Shown here: piece by piece, positions 44,842 through 54,028 of the stretch
How positions within the stretch are numbered: the first letter of the stretch is position 1
Layout: each line of letters begins with the position of its first letter
DNA from: Acidobacteriota bacterium
GTDB taxonomy: Bacteria; Acidobacteriota; Terriglobia; Terriglobales; Acidobacteriaceae
Direction of reading: 5' to 3'
NCBI GenBank assembly: GCA_021780315.1
Contig: JAJXYY010000033.1
Span: forward strand, 345,497-409,496
DNA length: 64,000 bases
Notes under the pieces: generated by a model
Database searches by the model: none
Told to the model about the DNA's origin: nothing
The model's input: only the letters and a program-made list of their open reading frames with translations
Made by a program: the position numbers and the translations under genes

Positions 44842-45597
44842 TCACCGAGCCACAAACACCAGAAAATAATCCTGCCCGTCAGCCTTCGTAAAGTCGTACT
44901 GCCCCACCAGCCGATACCCTGCCTGCAGCATCTCCCCCATCACCACTCCCATATCCACCCCGTGGTCCGCACCATTGCCGTTCCGGTCGATGATCCCCAC
45001 CTTCGCCCCCGGCCGCAGCCCTGCCCGCACCTTCGTCATCACCGCCACCGGATGCGAAATCTCGTGGTACACCTTCAGCAACAGCACCGCATCCACGCTC
45101 CCCGGCGGCAGCGATGGATCATCCGGACTCCCCAGCACGCACCGCACATTGGTCAGTCCCTCACGCTTCGCCCGCGCCTCCACATACGTCACCGCATTCG
45201 GATTGATGTCCTCGGCATACACCCGCCCCCCAGGCCCCACCCGCCGCGCCGCTCGCGCCGTAAACCAACCGGACCCCGCACCCAGGTCTGCCACACTCTT
45301 CCCCACACTGATCCCCAACAGGTCCATCACCCGCCCTACCTGAAGCTTCTTGTCCCGGTCCGGATAATCAAAGATCGACAAGTCCCCCGCATACGGAGCA
45401 CTCGTAGCCCGTTGCGTCCCGCCACTCTTCTGCTCAGGAAAGGGAAACGCCAGTGCCGCAGGTTGCTGGGCACCTCCAACTGCTTGTGCTGCCGCAGGCG
45501 GTGTCGCAGGTGGAACAGTCGTCTGCGCACCCGCACCCAAACCCCCAACCAGACAAACCGCCAACACCCGTAGCGTAATCGTTCCCCGAAGACTCAT
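44842..45597 (-). CDS. Exported SAM-dependent methyltransferase
   Basis: 251 residues from ATG 45597. A signal peptide (ITLRVLAVCLVGGLGAGAQT) and a Pro/Ala linker precede a class I methyltransferase domain. It has motif I VADLGAGSGWFTARAAR, then GRVYAEDINPNAVTYV and VDAVLLLKVYHEISHP. An exported methyltransferase is unusual but is a recurring acidobacterial family. Substrate unknown. A longer frame reaches 45717, but only 45597 puts the signal at the N-terminus. It lies 73 bp downstream of the radical SAM gene on the same strand. Confidence 0.88.
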   Translation of the reverse strand: MSLRGTITLRVLAVCLVGGLGAGAQTTVPPATPPAAAQAVGGAQQPAALAFPFPEQKSGGTQRATSAPYAGDLSIFDYPDRDKKLQVGRVMDLLGISVGKSVADLGAGSGWFTARAARRVGPGGRVYAEDINPNAVTYVEARAKREGLTNVRCVLGSPDDPSLPPGSVDAVLLLKVYHEISHPVAVMTKVRAGLRPGAKVGIIDRNGNGADHGVDMGVVMGEMLQAGYRLVGQYDFTKADGQDYFLVFVAR

Positions 45598-45670
45598 CCC
45601 CACAGCATCGGCCAATCCGGACGTTCTGGCAAACCCACCCAGACAGCCGTTACCATCGCATCGCAAACCG

Positions 45671-46753
45671 CTACTGAATCTGTACCAACTCCGAAGCACC
45701 ATGCGACGACGCACCACCCGGCGTAATCGTCGACGTCTGCTCCGCCCGCCAGTGGTCGATGTAACTCACCTGGTGGACACAGCTGATCGTGCAACTCGGC
45801 GCACAGCTCTTCTCCGTCAGAAACTCCCGCTTCACATCCGCAGTCTGATATCCACTCAACGGAACTCCCGGATAACCCCGCTGCTGGCTGCAATAATGCA
45901 CCAGCCCAAACTCGCAGATGTAGAGATACCGCCCACCCGCGCGGCAACGCCAGTCATTCGTCTTCCCGTTCGCAATCGCCTCTTGAAAGTGATTGAACCG
46001 CGAGTAGCTCCGCCGCGTCAGTTGCCGCACCTTGTCCCACACGCCGCGCTCCGCCGCGCCCAGTGGCTTCAACTGCCCGCTTCCATCATGGATAATCCCG
46101 ATCGTCGAACTGAATCCCAACGCCAGCGCCCGCTCACTCACCGTCAACGCATCGTTCGGGTCGGCGATCCCGCCCCCCACCACCGAGTTGATATTCACAT
46201 GAAAATCCGCGTGCTCCGCCAGCATCCGCAGCTTCGCATCCAGCACCTTCAGGCTCTTCTTCGAAACCTCATCCGGCATCACATTGTCGATCGAGATCTG
46301 CATGTGATCCAGGCCCGCATCGTTCAGCCGCTTGATCCGCTCCGGCATCAGCAGATAGCCGTTCGTAATCATCCCCGCAATCGCGCCCGTCTTCCGAATC
46401 CGCGCAATAATCTGGTCCAGCTCCGGGTGCAGCAGCGGCTCCCCGCCAGAGATCGTGATCACGCTCGTCCCCAGCCGGCCCAGGTCGTCGATCCGTCGCA
46501 GCATCTCCGCCACCGGCACCGGATCGGACACATCGTCAAACTCATTGCAATACGTGCAGGCCAGGTTGCATCGACGCATCGGCACAATATGCGCCATATA
46601 CGGATGCCCCGTCGAAGCCAACGCCGACCCGATCGACCCCAACTCACGCAGCTTCCGCGTTACTGCCTTCCAACGGCGTCGCCCACTGGGCTTCACACGC
46701 GGTACTTCCGTGAACGTTCGGCCCGCAGGCACACCTACACTGGCTTCTGACAT
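45671..46753 (-). CDS. Radical SAM protein with SPASM-like C-terminus
   Basis: 360 residues. The cluster motif is MRRCNLACTYCNEF (CxxxCxxC), followed by TISGGEPLLHPELDQII and HMQISIDNVMPDEVSKKSLKVLDAKL, as in radical SAM enzymes. The C-terminal part has at least six further Cys (CRAGGRYLYICEFG, YCSQQ, EKSCAPSCTISC), consistent with an auxiliary SPASM/twitch cluster. These enzymes often modify peptides or build cofactors; the substrate is not known. It follows the PDZ gene by 61 bp. Confidence 0.9.
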   Translation of the reverse strand: MSEASVGVPAGRTFTEVPRVKPSGRRRWKAVTRKLRELGSIGSALASTGHPYMAHIVPMRRCNLACTYCNEFDDVSDPVPVAEMLRRIDDLGRLGTSVITISGGEPLLHPELDQIIARIRKTGAIAGMITNGYLLMPERIKRLNDAGLDHMQISIDNVMPDEVSKKSLKVLDAKLRMLAEHADFHVNINSVVGGGIADPNDALTVSERALALGFSSTIGIIHDGSGQLKPLGAAERGVWDKVRQLTRRSYSRFNHFQEAIANGKTNDWRCRAGGRYLYICEFGLVHYCSQQRGYPGVPLSGYQTADVKREFLTEKSCAPSCTISCVHQVSYIDHWRAEQTSTITPGGASSHGASELVQIQ

Positions 46754-46814
46754 AACACCTTAGAGTATAAATCCCCAGCCCCCACCAGCGAAATTCCCAC
46801 CCAACCCCTGGCAC

Positions 46815-47861
46815 TTACCGCAGCGAGAACCCACCCTTCATCGCCACCTGCACCGCGCTCTCCCCACTCCCCGGCTGCTCCACGCTCGACCGCTTCTTCC
46901 CATCCGGAACCAGCGTCAACGTCTGCTCCTTCTTCTCCCGCAACACCACCACCGCCATCGACTTGCCTTTGTTCTCCCGCACCACCTTGGACCAGTCCGA
47001 CTGGCTCATCATCTTCACCCCGTTGGCCCGCACCACCACATCCCCGGCCCGCAGTCCAGCACTCGCCGCCGGCGAATTCGCCTCGACGCTATGTACCAGC
47101 ACCCCTACCCCGCCCGTGCCAAAAAACTCCGCCAACTGCGTCCCCATCGTCTCCACCATCGCGCCCGTATACGAAGAGCCAGGCGTCAACGAACTCATAA
47201 AGCTGTGCGTATGTCCCTCCGCCACCGGCGCCGAAGACCCCAAAAACGCCCCACTCCGAACCGTCCCCTGGATCGTACTCCCCTGCCCTGCCGAACCCTG
47301 TCCACCAGCAGCCTGCCCCACCAACGCCTGACCGGAAGCCGCCTGCCCCGCTACCGCCCCACCATCATTGCTCTCAGGCTCCGGAACAATCCACCGCTGC
47401 TTCCACGCATCCCGCTCTACCTCTTCGCGGTTCCCCATCTGCGTCGACACCGTCTGCTGCACCCCATCCCGGCTGATCAGCAGCGTCACGCTCCGCCCCG
47501 CAGGCGTCTCCCGCAGCATCCGCCGCAGTTGATCTTCTCCCTCAATCGCCTGGCCATTCATCTGCAAAATCACGTCATGCTCCCGCAACCCCGCCTTGCC
47601 CGCCGGAGCGTCATGGTCCACATGGATAATCTCCGCACCCCGCGACTCCTTCAGCTTCAACGCACCAATCCGCTCGTCGCTGATGTCCTGGATATCCACC
47701 CCCAGATATCCCTGCGAGGCATGGCTCCCCCCCACCAGCAGCCACTCCACACCCTGACCAAGCCCACTCCCATAGGCCACCCGGCCCGCCATCGAACTCA
47801 TCGCTACGCCCACCGCCAGCGCTGCCACTCCAATTCGCCGCCCGCTCAACTTCATCATCAT
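46815..47861 (-). CDS. Exported double-PDZ protein
   Basis: 348 residues. A signal-like N-terminus (IGVAALAVGVAMSSMAGRVA) is followed by PDZ 1 at about 45-125 (GYLGVDIQDISDERI, GLREHDVILQMNGQAI) and a Ala/Gln/Gly-rich linker. PDZ 2 spans about 235-320 (VGVLVHSVEANSPAASAGLRAGDVVVRANGVKM). There is no protease domain, so it is probably an adaptor or scaffold in the periplasm. ATG 47861 is chosen because AAGGA is nine bases upstream; 47870 is also open. It lies 71 bp after the anti-sigma-like gene. Confidence 0.9.
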   Translation of the reverse strand: MMMKLSGRRIGVAALAVGVAMSSMAGRVAYGSGLGQGVEWLLVGGSHASQGYLGVDIQDISDERIGALKLKESRGAEIIHVDHDAPAGKAGLREHDVILQMNGQAIEGEDQLRRMLRETPAGRSVTLLISRDGVQQTVSTQMGNREEVERDAWKQRWIVPEPESNDGGAVAGQAASGQALVGQAAGGQGSAGQGSTIQGTVRSGAFLGSSAPVAEGHTHSFMSSLTPGSSYTGAMVETMGTQLAEFFGTGGVGVLVHSVEANSPAASAGLRAGDVVVRANGVKMMSQSDWSKVVRENKGKSMAVVVLREKKEQTLTLVPDGKKRSSVEQPGSGESAVQVAMKGGFSLR

Positions 47862-47932
47862 GGTGCTCATTCCTTTAATCTGATTCGTTCGCCGTACGCA
47901 ACCCAAGCCATGGGCCCGCTCCACAAGTCCGA

Positions 47933-48907
47933 TTACTGGATATCCCCAACACTCTGCAGCGCCTGGTACGACGCCGTTCGGATATACGGATTCGCATCCT
48001 GCGTCGACACCGTCCGCAGCACCGTCCGCACGCTCGAGTCCGACTGCACCGGCTCCAGCAGCCCAATCGCAGCCGTACGTACCTGCGCGTCCGAGTCATG
48101 CATCAACGCCTCCAGCACCGCATCCCGAACCCGCCGGTCCTGCCCGATGTACCGCTGCAAACCCTCCAGCGCCTTCATCCGCACGCCCGCGTCCTTGTCA
48201 TACCGCAACGACACCATCAGCGCGCTCCGGATCGGATGCCCCTGTGGCTCCGCCGTGCAATCATGTCCCGCCTTGCACTCGCTCGCCAGCAGCGCCACCG
48301 AGTTCACCCGCACCCCGCTCGTCGCCGCAGGACGCATCCCCAGCAACAACAACTCTCGAATCCGGGGCTCATCCAGCGAGCCTTCCATCGTCTCCGGAAC
48401 CACCTTGTTGTAGTTCACCTGAACAATCTCGGAGTTCGGCGTCTGCACAATCCCCGTCACATTCGCAATCACGCCCTCGGAAGGATGACCCATCACCACC
48501 ACTCCCTTGCTCGCCTGCGCCTTCACATTTGCCTCATGCACCTGGTACCGGTAGGTAAAATTTCCCCCCAGAAAGCCCACGCCCAACAGCAAAGTCGCCA
48601 GCGCCGGCGCACTCTGCACATGCCCCACCCAGCCAAAGAAATTCGTCCGAAGCCGCGTCAGAAAACCATGCGGCGGTATCGCATCCAGCGCATCGTCCAG
48701 CCGCATCCGAGACTGCGCCAACAGGTTCGGCGAAGGCTCCAGCACCGGCGTCAGCGTCAGCAACTCATGCAGCGCACGCATCGCATTCAACTCGCGCCGG
48801 CAGCCCTCACACTCTCCCAGATGCTGCTCCAGACCGCCAGCCAACTCATCCGGCAGTTCGCCGTAGCTCATCAGTACGATTCCGTCTCGTGCCGTTTCAC
48901 AGTTCAT
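47933..48907 (-). CDS. Anti-sigma-factor-like zinc-finger protein with HEAT repeats
   Basis: 324 residues. The N-terminal zf-HC2 domain has MNCETARDGIVLMSYGEL and the HLGECEGCRREL zinc site (H-x3-C-x2-C), as in ZAS-type anti-sigma factors. A transmembrane helix (ALATLLLGVGFLGGNF) lies at about 102-117. The C-terminal region has HEAT-like repeats (SLRYDKDAGVRMKALEGLQ, DSDAQVRTAAIGLLEPV). The gene directly follows the ECF sigma factor on the same strand (101-bp gap), so it likely restrains that sigma factor and senses an envelope signal. Confidence 0.9.
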   Translation of the reverse strand: MNCETARDGIVLMSYGELPDELAGGLEQHLGECEGCRRELNAMRALHELLTLTPVLEPSPNLLAQSRMRLDDALDAIPPHGFLTRLRTNFFGWVGHVQSAPALATLLLGVGFLGGNFTYRYQVHEANVKAQASKGVVVMGHPSEGVIANVTGIVQTPNSEIVQVNYNKVVPETMEGSLDEPRIRELLLLGMRPAATSGVRVNSVALLASECKAGHDCTAEPQGHPIRSALMVSLRYDKDAGVRMKALEGLQRYIGQDRRVRDAVLEALMHDSDAQVRTAAIGLLEPVQSDSSVRTVLRTVSTQDANPYIRTASYQALQSVGDIQ

Positions 48908-49008
48908 TGCTCTACCTCAACCAGCCTCTATAAAAAACTCGTCCCTGCATTGCTGGGTCTGTACCTCTGCCCATTTTGCTGCAACCGAAACCAACTACCT
49001 CGCCCTGC

Positions 49009-49821
49009 TTACCGAACCCCCGCCAGATTGGCCCGCAGCTTCCGCGTGGCCCGAAACAGCGTATTCTTCGCCGTCTCCTCCGTCGTGCTCAACATCTCGC
49101 CAATCGTGCGCAGCTTCAATCCCTGGTAGTGCTTCAACTCAAAAACCGTCCGCTCCCGTGGCGTCAGCTTGTCCAGCGCCTCGTTGATCCTTTCGCTCAT
49201 CACCTTGCGCTCCAACTCCCGCGCCGGATTCGCCATCGCCCGGTCGTCCGTGATGTTCGCCATCAGGTCCAGTTCGCCGCCACTCGCATCCAGTACCGTC
49301 GCCGGATCTTCCCTGCGGCTCTTACGCCGACGCATCTGGTCTAAACACAGATTCGTCACAATCCGGTACAGCCACGTATAAAACGAACACTCAAACCGGA
49401 AGTTCCCTAGATGCCGGTAGGCCTTGATAAAAGCCTCTTGATGGACATCCTGAGCATCCTGCTCGTTGCCAAGCATATGAAGTGCCAGCCGCAGCACACT
49501 CTGGTCGTACCGCCGCACCAGCGCGTCGAACGCACCCCGATCGCCCTTCTGCGCCTCGCGAATCAGCTCGTCGTCTTCGACCCGCTGCTGCGCCCGCGCC
49601 TCTATCTGAGCCGGCGTCAGCTTGCTGTTGCGCGTTCCACTCTCGGTCGCTGCCTTATTCATCGCTGGCAACGATTCTAACGCCGCCACACTGCCCGCAC
49701 CCTGAAATCCCATCGCAAACGGACTCATCTGCCGTCCGCCAACCACACTCGACGGCGCCGACACCATCTCACCGCCGCGAAGACGATTACCAAGTTCCAT
49801 CCCTAAAACGTCTGCATTCAT
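49009..49821 (-). CDS. ECF-type RNA polymerase sigma factor
   Basis: 270 residues. Region 2 is LVRRYDQSVLRLALHMLGNEQDAQDVHQEAFIKAYRHLGNF with the -10-binding helix SFYTWLYRIVTNLCLDQMRRRK. Region 4 is LDKLTPRERTVFELKHYQGLKLRTIGEMLSTTEETAKNTLFRATRKL. The first ~85 residues are a low-complexity extension, unusually long for ECF factors; internal ATGs at 49761 or later could be the true start. It begins the - strand run sigma, anti-sigma, PDZ, radical SAM and methyltransferase. Confidence 0.92.
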   Translation of the reverse strand: MNADVLGMELGNRLRGGEMVSAPSSVVGGRQMSPFAMGFQGAGSVAALESLPAMNKAATESGTRNSKLTPAQIEARAQQRVEDDELIREAQKGDRGAFDALVRRYDQSVLRLALHMLGNEQDAQDVHQEAFIKAYRHLGNFRFECSFYTWLYRIVTNLCLDQMRRRKSRREDPATVLDASGGELDLMANITDDRAMANPARELERKVMSERINEALDKLTPRERTVFELKHYQGLKLRTIGEMLSTTEETAKNTLFRATRKLRANLAGVR

Positions 49822-49915
49822 TGGTCTGACTCCGGAGTCAGGAAATCAATTCAATCCAATAGACCGTCCCCACGCAAAAAAGGTGAGCAGCCCTCCCTTC
49901 CGATAAACTGCCATA

Positions 49916-50632
49916 ATGCCTCCCCGTCCCCCCGCACCCGGCCTCTTCCACACCCCCGACCCCACCGCCTCCTGGATCACCGCCCACTGCGACGGTGGCT
50001 CCCGAGGCAACCCCGGCCCCTCCGGCTACGGAGCCGAAATCACCGGCCCCAACGGGGAACTCATCGCCGAACTCTCCGAATTCCTCGGCATCCGTACCAA
50101 CAACTTCGCCGAATACTCCGGCCTCCTCGCCTCCATCCAGTACGCCCTCGACCACGGCTACCGCCGCCTCAAAGTCATCTCCGACTCCGAACTCATGGTC
50201 AAGCAGATCCAGGGCAAATACAAAGTCAACTCCCCCGACCTCAAACCCCTTTGGCAAGAGGCCCGCAACCGCATCGCCCGCCTCGACGCCTTCGAGATCA
50301 CCCACGCCCTCCGCCACAAAAACAAGGCCGCCGACGCCCTCGCCAATCAGGCCATGGACCGTGGCATGAAGCGCACCCCCATAGCGCCCACATCGCAAAA
50401 TCTGCCGCCCGGAACCCCCAGCGCCAGACCCGCTGCTCCCACCCCACCCCCCCAACCCATCATCGCCAGACCGGACTCCCGCCCCGCCAGCCAACCATCC
50501 ACCCCAGCACCCGCCTCCCCGCCCTCCAAAGCCGACTCCATGCTCCGCGGCTTCACCCGCGACGGCGTCGTCCACATCCTCGGCTCCGCCACCCTCCCCG
50601 ACGGCATCTTCGTCAAAATCATCCGCGAGTAA
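49916..50632 (+). CDS. RNase HI with linker and C-terminal extension
   Basis: 238 residues. The RNase H domain (about 18-145) has the catalytic acids in HCDGGSRGNPGPSGYG (Asp), NFAEYSGLLASIQYA (Glu), VISDSELMVKQI (Asp) and NKAADALANQAMD (Asp). It degrades RNA in RNA-DNA hybrids. A Pro/Ala-rich linker (about 150-205) leads to a conserved-looking tail (MLRGFTRDGVVHILGSATLPDGIFVKIIRE) not found in E. coli RNase HI. Its end overlaps the convergent marR-like gene by 14 bp. Confidence 0.93.
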   Translation: MPPRPPAPGLFHTPDPTASWITAHCDGGSRGNPGPSGYGAEITGPNGELIAELSEFLGIRTNNFAEYSGLLASIQYALDHGYRRLKVISDSELMVKQIQGKYKVNSPDLKPLWQEARNRIARLDAFEITHALRHKNKAADALANQAMDRGMKRTPIAPTSQNLPPGTPSARPAAPTPPPQPIIARPDSRPASQPSTPAPASPPSKADSMLRGFTRDGVVHILGSATLPDGIFVKIIRE

Positions 50633-51074
50633 CCCACCCCTCACACACCGCCGCCACCGCCGCCAGTTGCTCCAGCATCCCCGTCACCTCGCCCGCGCCC
50701 AGCCGCTGCTCCAACTCCCGCTGCGTCCGGTCCAGTATCCCCATCACCCGCACCGCACGCCGCCGGCCCAGCGGCTGCAGCACCAACTGCACCCCACGCG
50801 CATCCTCCGCGTCGATCTGACGCTTCACCAGACCCTTCGCCTCCAGCGAAGACACGCAATGGCTCACATTCCCACGCGTCGTCTGGAAAGTCTCCGCCAG
50901 ATACGACGGCTTCACCGCGCCCCGCTTCTCGAAAAACAACGCCGCCAGCACCAGCGCCTCCAACAGATTCACCCCCTCCGCTGCCAGCAGCCCATTCATC
51001 GCCGCCTCCATCCGCCGCGCCACCCGGCTCACCTGAAACACCGGACTCTGCTCCAAAAACGATTCGATCCGCAT
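50619..51074 (-). CDS. MarR-family transcription regulator
   Basis: 151 residues. A winged HTH: LVLAALFFEKRGAVKPSYLAETFQTTRGNVSHCVSSLEAKGLVKRQID gives the recognition helix, and DARGVQLVLQPLGRRRAV forms the wing. It should bind a palindrome as a dimer and release on ligand binding. It is divergent from a TonB-dependent receptor gene, with an inverted repeat between them. Confidence 0.93.
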   Translation of the reverse strand: MRIESFLEQSPVFQVSRVARRMEAAMNGLLAAEGVNLLEALVLAALFFEKRGAVKPSYLAETFQTTRGNVSHCVSSLEAKGLVKRQIDAEDARGVQLVLQPLGRRRAVRVMGILDRTQRELEQRLGAGEVTGMLEQLAAVAAVCEGWVTRG

Positions 51075-51080
51075 ATCCCG

Positions 51081-51101
51081 ATAGTTTACACAGTCAACTA
51101 T
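51081..51101 (+). promoter_or_regulatory. Candidate MarR operator
   Basis: ATAGTT at 51081-51086 is the exact inverse of AACTAT at 51096-51101, spaced by nine bases (a 21-bp palindrome). It lies between the divergent marR-like and TonB-dependent receptor genes, 6 bp from the regulator's start. Confidence 0.6.
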
Positions 51102-51163
51102 TTACTCTTGCTGCAAACTACCCCCAATGCCTCCCGGTCTTCCGTCATCATAAAGATCAACCC

Positions 51164-52954
51164 ATGCTCACCCGCACCCTCTGCCTCTGCCTTCTCGCAA
51201 CCGCTGCCGCCTCCTTAGCCCAAACCGCCGCCACCCCCCAAAGCATCACCGTCACCACCACCGTCGAGCCACTCCCCCTCGACGCCGCCGACCGCTCCGT
51301 CACCGTCCTCGATCCCCACTCCCAGCCCCTGCTCCTCAACAACCCCATCGACCTCCTCCGTCAGGACGCCTCCCTCAACCTCCAGGCCCGCGGCGGCAAC
51401 GGCGTCCAGACCGACCTCTCCATCCGTGGAGCCACCTTCGAGCAGTCCCTCATCCTCCTCAACGGCCTCCGCATCAACGACCCCGAAACCGGTCACCTCA
51501 ACCTCGATCTCCCCATCCCCTTCGACGCCATCGACCGCATCGACGTCCTCCACGGCTCCGGCTCCACCTTCTACGGCTCCGACGCCCTCGCCGGCGCCGT
51601 CAACCTCATCACCAGCCAGCCCACCCTTACCTCCCTCACCGCCAGCACCGGATTCGGCAACTACAACTCCCTCGAACACCACCTCCGCGCCGCCCTCCGT
51701 ACCCACGCGCTCTCCGAACAACTCACCGCCAGCCGCGACACCTCCGATGGCTTCCTCCCCGACCGCAACTACTCCAGCAACGCCATCGCCGCCGAAACCT
51801 GGCTCACCCTCCGCCCCGGCACCACCGACATCCTCCTGGCCGCCAGCGACCGACCCTACGGCGCCAATCTCTTCTACGGCCCCTACGACTCCTGGGAGCG
51901 CACCAAAGGCTGGTTCGCCTCCATCCAGCAGCAGCTAGGACCCAGCACCGCCGCCAGCTTCGGCTACCGCCGCCACTCCGACCTCTTCGTCCTGTTCCTC
52001 GACAACCCCACCTACTACCGCAACAACCACATCGTCTCCAGCTACGAGTCCGCCCTCCGCCGCGCCGATACCTTCGGCCCCAACACCACCCTCTCCTACG
52101 GCCTCGAAGCCGACGGCGACACCATCCACAGCTCCAACCTCGGACACCACGCCCGCAACCAGGGCGCCGGATACGCCAACCTCTCCCTCCGCGCCCTACG
52201 CCGCTTCTCCCTCTCCCTCGGTGCCCGCGAAGAGATCCTCTCCGGCGGAACCAGCGTCTTCTCCCCCAGCCTGGCCGCCGCCTATGCCCTCACCAACTCC
52301 CTCCGCCTGCGCGCCTCCGCAGGACACGGCTTCCGCCTCCCCACCTACCTCGACCTCTACTACGCCGACCCCGCCACCATCGGCAACCCCAACCTCAAAC
52401 CCGAGTCCTCCTGGAGCTACGAGTCTGGCCTCGACTGGAACCCCGGCGGACGCTTCGCCCTCTCCGCCACCGCCTTCCGCCTCCAGGAGAGCAACACCAT
52501 CGACTACTCCAAATACAACCCCGCCCAACCCTGGCAAGCCAACAACGTCCCCAGCTTCCGCTTCACCGGTGCAGAAGCCACCCTCCACCTCCGCCTCACC
52601 AACACCCAGCAGCTCCAACTCAGCTACACCGCCACCCACGCCGCCCCACCGCCCACCGGCCTCATCAGCGAGTACGCCTTCAACTACGCCACCCAGAACG
52701 CCCTGCTCCTCTACACCGCACAGCCCTTCCCCCAACTCATCCTCACCACCCAGCTCAACATCGTCCAAAAAACCACCCAGACCGCCTACCCCCTCTGGGA
52801 CCTCTCCCTCGCCCGCAACCACGGCCACCTCCGCCCCTACCTCCGCCTGCTCAACCTCAGCAACACCGGCTACCAGGAGATCCCCGGAGTCCCACTGCAA
52901 GGCCGCACCATCATGGGCGGCGCAGAACTCAACTGGTCCCCCACCCACCACTAA
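51164..52954 (+). CDS. TonB-dependent receptor, BtuB-like
   Basis: 596 residues. A signal peptide (LCLCLLATAAASLAQT) is followed by a plug domain with DLLRQDASLNLQARGGNGVQTDLSIRGATFEQSLILLNGLRINDPETGHLNLDLP, and a 22-strand barrel with FRLPTYLDLYYADPATIGNPNLKPESSWSYE, a typical receptor C-terminal third motif. It takes up a scarce nutrient such as a siderophore, cobalamin or oligosaccharide through the outer membrane; the substrate is not evident. Control by the divergent MarR protein is likely from the intergenic palindrome. Confidence 0.93.
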   Translation: MLTRTLCLCLLATAAASLAQTAATPQSITVTTTVEPLPLDAADRSVTVLDPHSQPLLLNNPIDLLRQDASLNLQARGGNGVQTDLSIRGATFEQSLILLNGLRINDPETGHLNLDLPIPFDAIDRIDVLHGSGSTFYGSDALAGAVNLITSQPTLTSLTASTGFGNYNSLEHHLRAALRTHALSEQLTASRDTSDGFLPDRNYSSNAIAAETWLTLRPGTTDILLAASDRPYGANLFYGPYDSWERTKGWFASIQQQLGPSTAASFGYRRHSDLFVLFLDNPTYYRNNHIVSSYESALRRADTFGPNTTLSYGLEADGDTIHSSNLGHHARNQGAGYANLSLRALRRFSLSLGAREEILSGGTSVFSPSLAAAYALTNSLRLRASAGHGFRLPTYLDLYYADPATIGNPNLKPESSWSYESGLDWNPGGRFALSATAFRLQESNTIDYSKYNPAQPWQANNVPSFRFTGAEATLHLRLTNTQQLQLSYTATHAAPPPTGLISEYAFNYATQNALLLYTAQPFPQLILTTQLNIVQKTTQTAYPLWDLSLARNHGHLRPYLRLLNLSNTGYQEIPGVPLQGRTIMGGAELNWSPTHH

Positions 52955-52969
52955 CCCACCCCCAATCCC

Positions 52970-53420
52970 GGGTGCCCCATACATACCGCAACGCTTCACC
53001 GCGGGATGTGTGGGAAGGTAAAAATCCCAACCCACCACCCGAGCCGGGTGCCCCATCTTCACCGCAGTCTCATCGCGGTTAAGGTGGGCATTCGCAAAGC
53101 GAACCGCACTCCTAACCCCACCACTAAAGCCCGGGTGCCCCATACATACCGCAACGCTTCACCGCGGGATGTGTGGGAAGGTAAAAATCCCAACCCGCCG
53201 CCCTTGCCCTTGCAGTTGTATTTTTAGTTGTCATCCTTCGCGAAGCGGAGGATCTGCTGTTGCCCTTGCCAACCGCCCCAAAGCCCGGGTGCCCCATACA
53301 TACCGCAACGCTTCACCGCGGGATGTGTGGGAAGGTAAAAATCCCAACCCGCCGCCATTGCCCTTGCGGTTGTTTTTTAGTTGTCATCCTTCGCAAAGCG
53401 GAGGATCTGCTGTTCGCCTT
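52970..53420. repeat. REP-like cluster: C-B-C-D-C-D
   Basis: C-type units at 52970-53028, 53133-53191 and 53286-53345, a B-type unit at 53046-53112, and D-type units at 53197-53275 and 53350-53420. The order C-B-C-D matches 15558-15860 and the last C-D pair is a further duplication. No gene lies in 52955-53441. Confidence 0.9.
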
Positions 53421-53441
53421 TACTCTCCCCGCCACCCACCC

Positions 53442-53915
53442 CTACTTCATCAACTCCGCCTTAACCAGATCACTCACCATCTTCCCATCCGCACGCAGCC
53501 CCGCAGCCCGAATCCACTGCTGCGTCACCTGCATCGCCGTCCCCATATCCTTCAGACCCGGCCTGACTCCGCCCGCATCGTTCTGCAGATGAGCCATCAC
53601 CCCTTCCACCAGCTTGCGCACCTCGTCCTCTCCCGCAGCCTGCGGCAGGTACCCTTCGATCATCCCGATCTCAACCCGCTCCTTCTCCGCCAGCTCCGGT
53701 CGCCCGCCCTTGGTAAACGACTCCACCGACTCCTTCCGCTGCTTGATCAGCGTCGTCAGTATCTGGCTCTCCTCCGCATCCGTCAGCGCCTCGCGCTTGT
53801 CGATCTCCTTGTTCCTCAACGCCGACTTCACCATCCGCAGCGTCGTCAAACGATGCTCATCCTTCGCCTTCATCGCCACGATAATGTCTGCCTGAATCTT
53901 CTGTCCGATGCTCAT
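53442..53915 (-). CDS. GatB/YqeY domain protein
   Basis: 157 residues, close to the ~148 typical of YqeY. It starts MSIGQKIQADIIVAMKAKD and has LTTLRMVKSALRNKEIDKRE, EESQILTTLIKQRKESVESF and EEVRKLVEGVM-type helices (EDEVRKLVEGVMAHL). The domain is related to the C-terminal domain of GatB, so a tRNA-linked role has been suggested. An upstream ATG at 53939 would add eight residues. It ends next to the repeat cluster. Confidence 0.93.
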   Translation of the reverse strand: MSIGQKIQADIIVAMKAKDEHRLTTLRMVKSALRNKEIDKREALTDAEESQILTTLIKQRKESVESFTKGGRPELAEKERVEIGMIEGYLPQAAGEDEVRKLVEGVMAHLQNDAGGVRPGLKDMGTAMQVTQQWIRAAGLRADGKMVSDLVKAELMK

Positions 53916-54028
53916 AGCGTCCTCATCTCTCACGCGCAACTACACATTATAAATTCTCAACCCTCACCCTCCATAAGCCACGCTTATACACCTAACCGCA
54001 AATCACTCCGGTCGCTACAATAGTTAGC

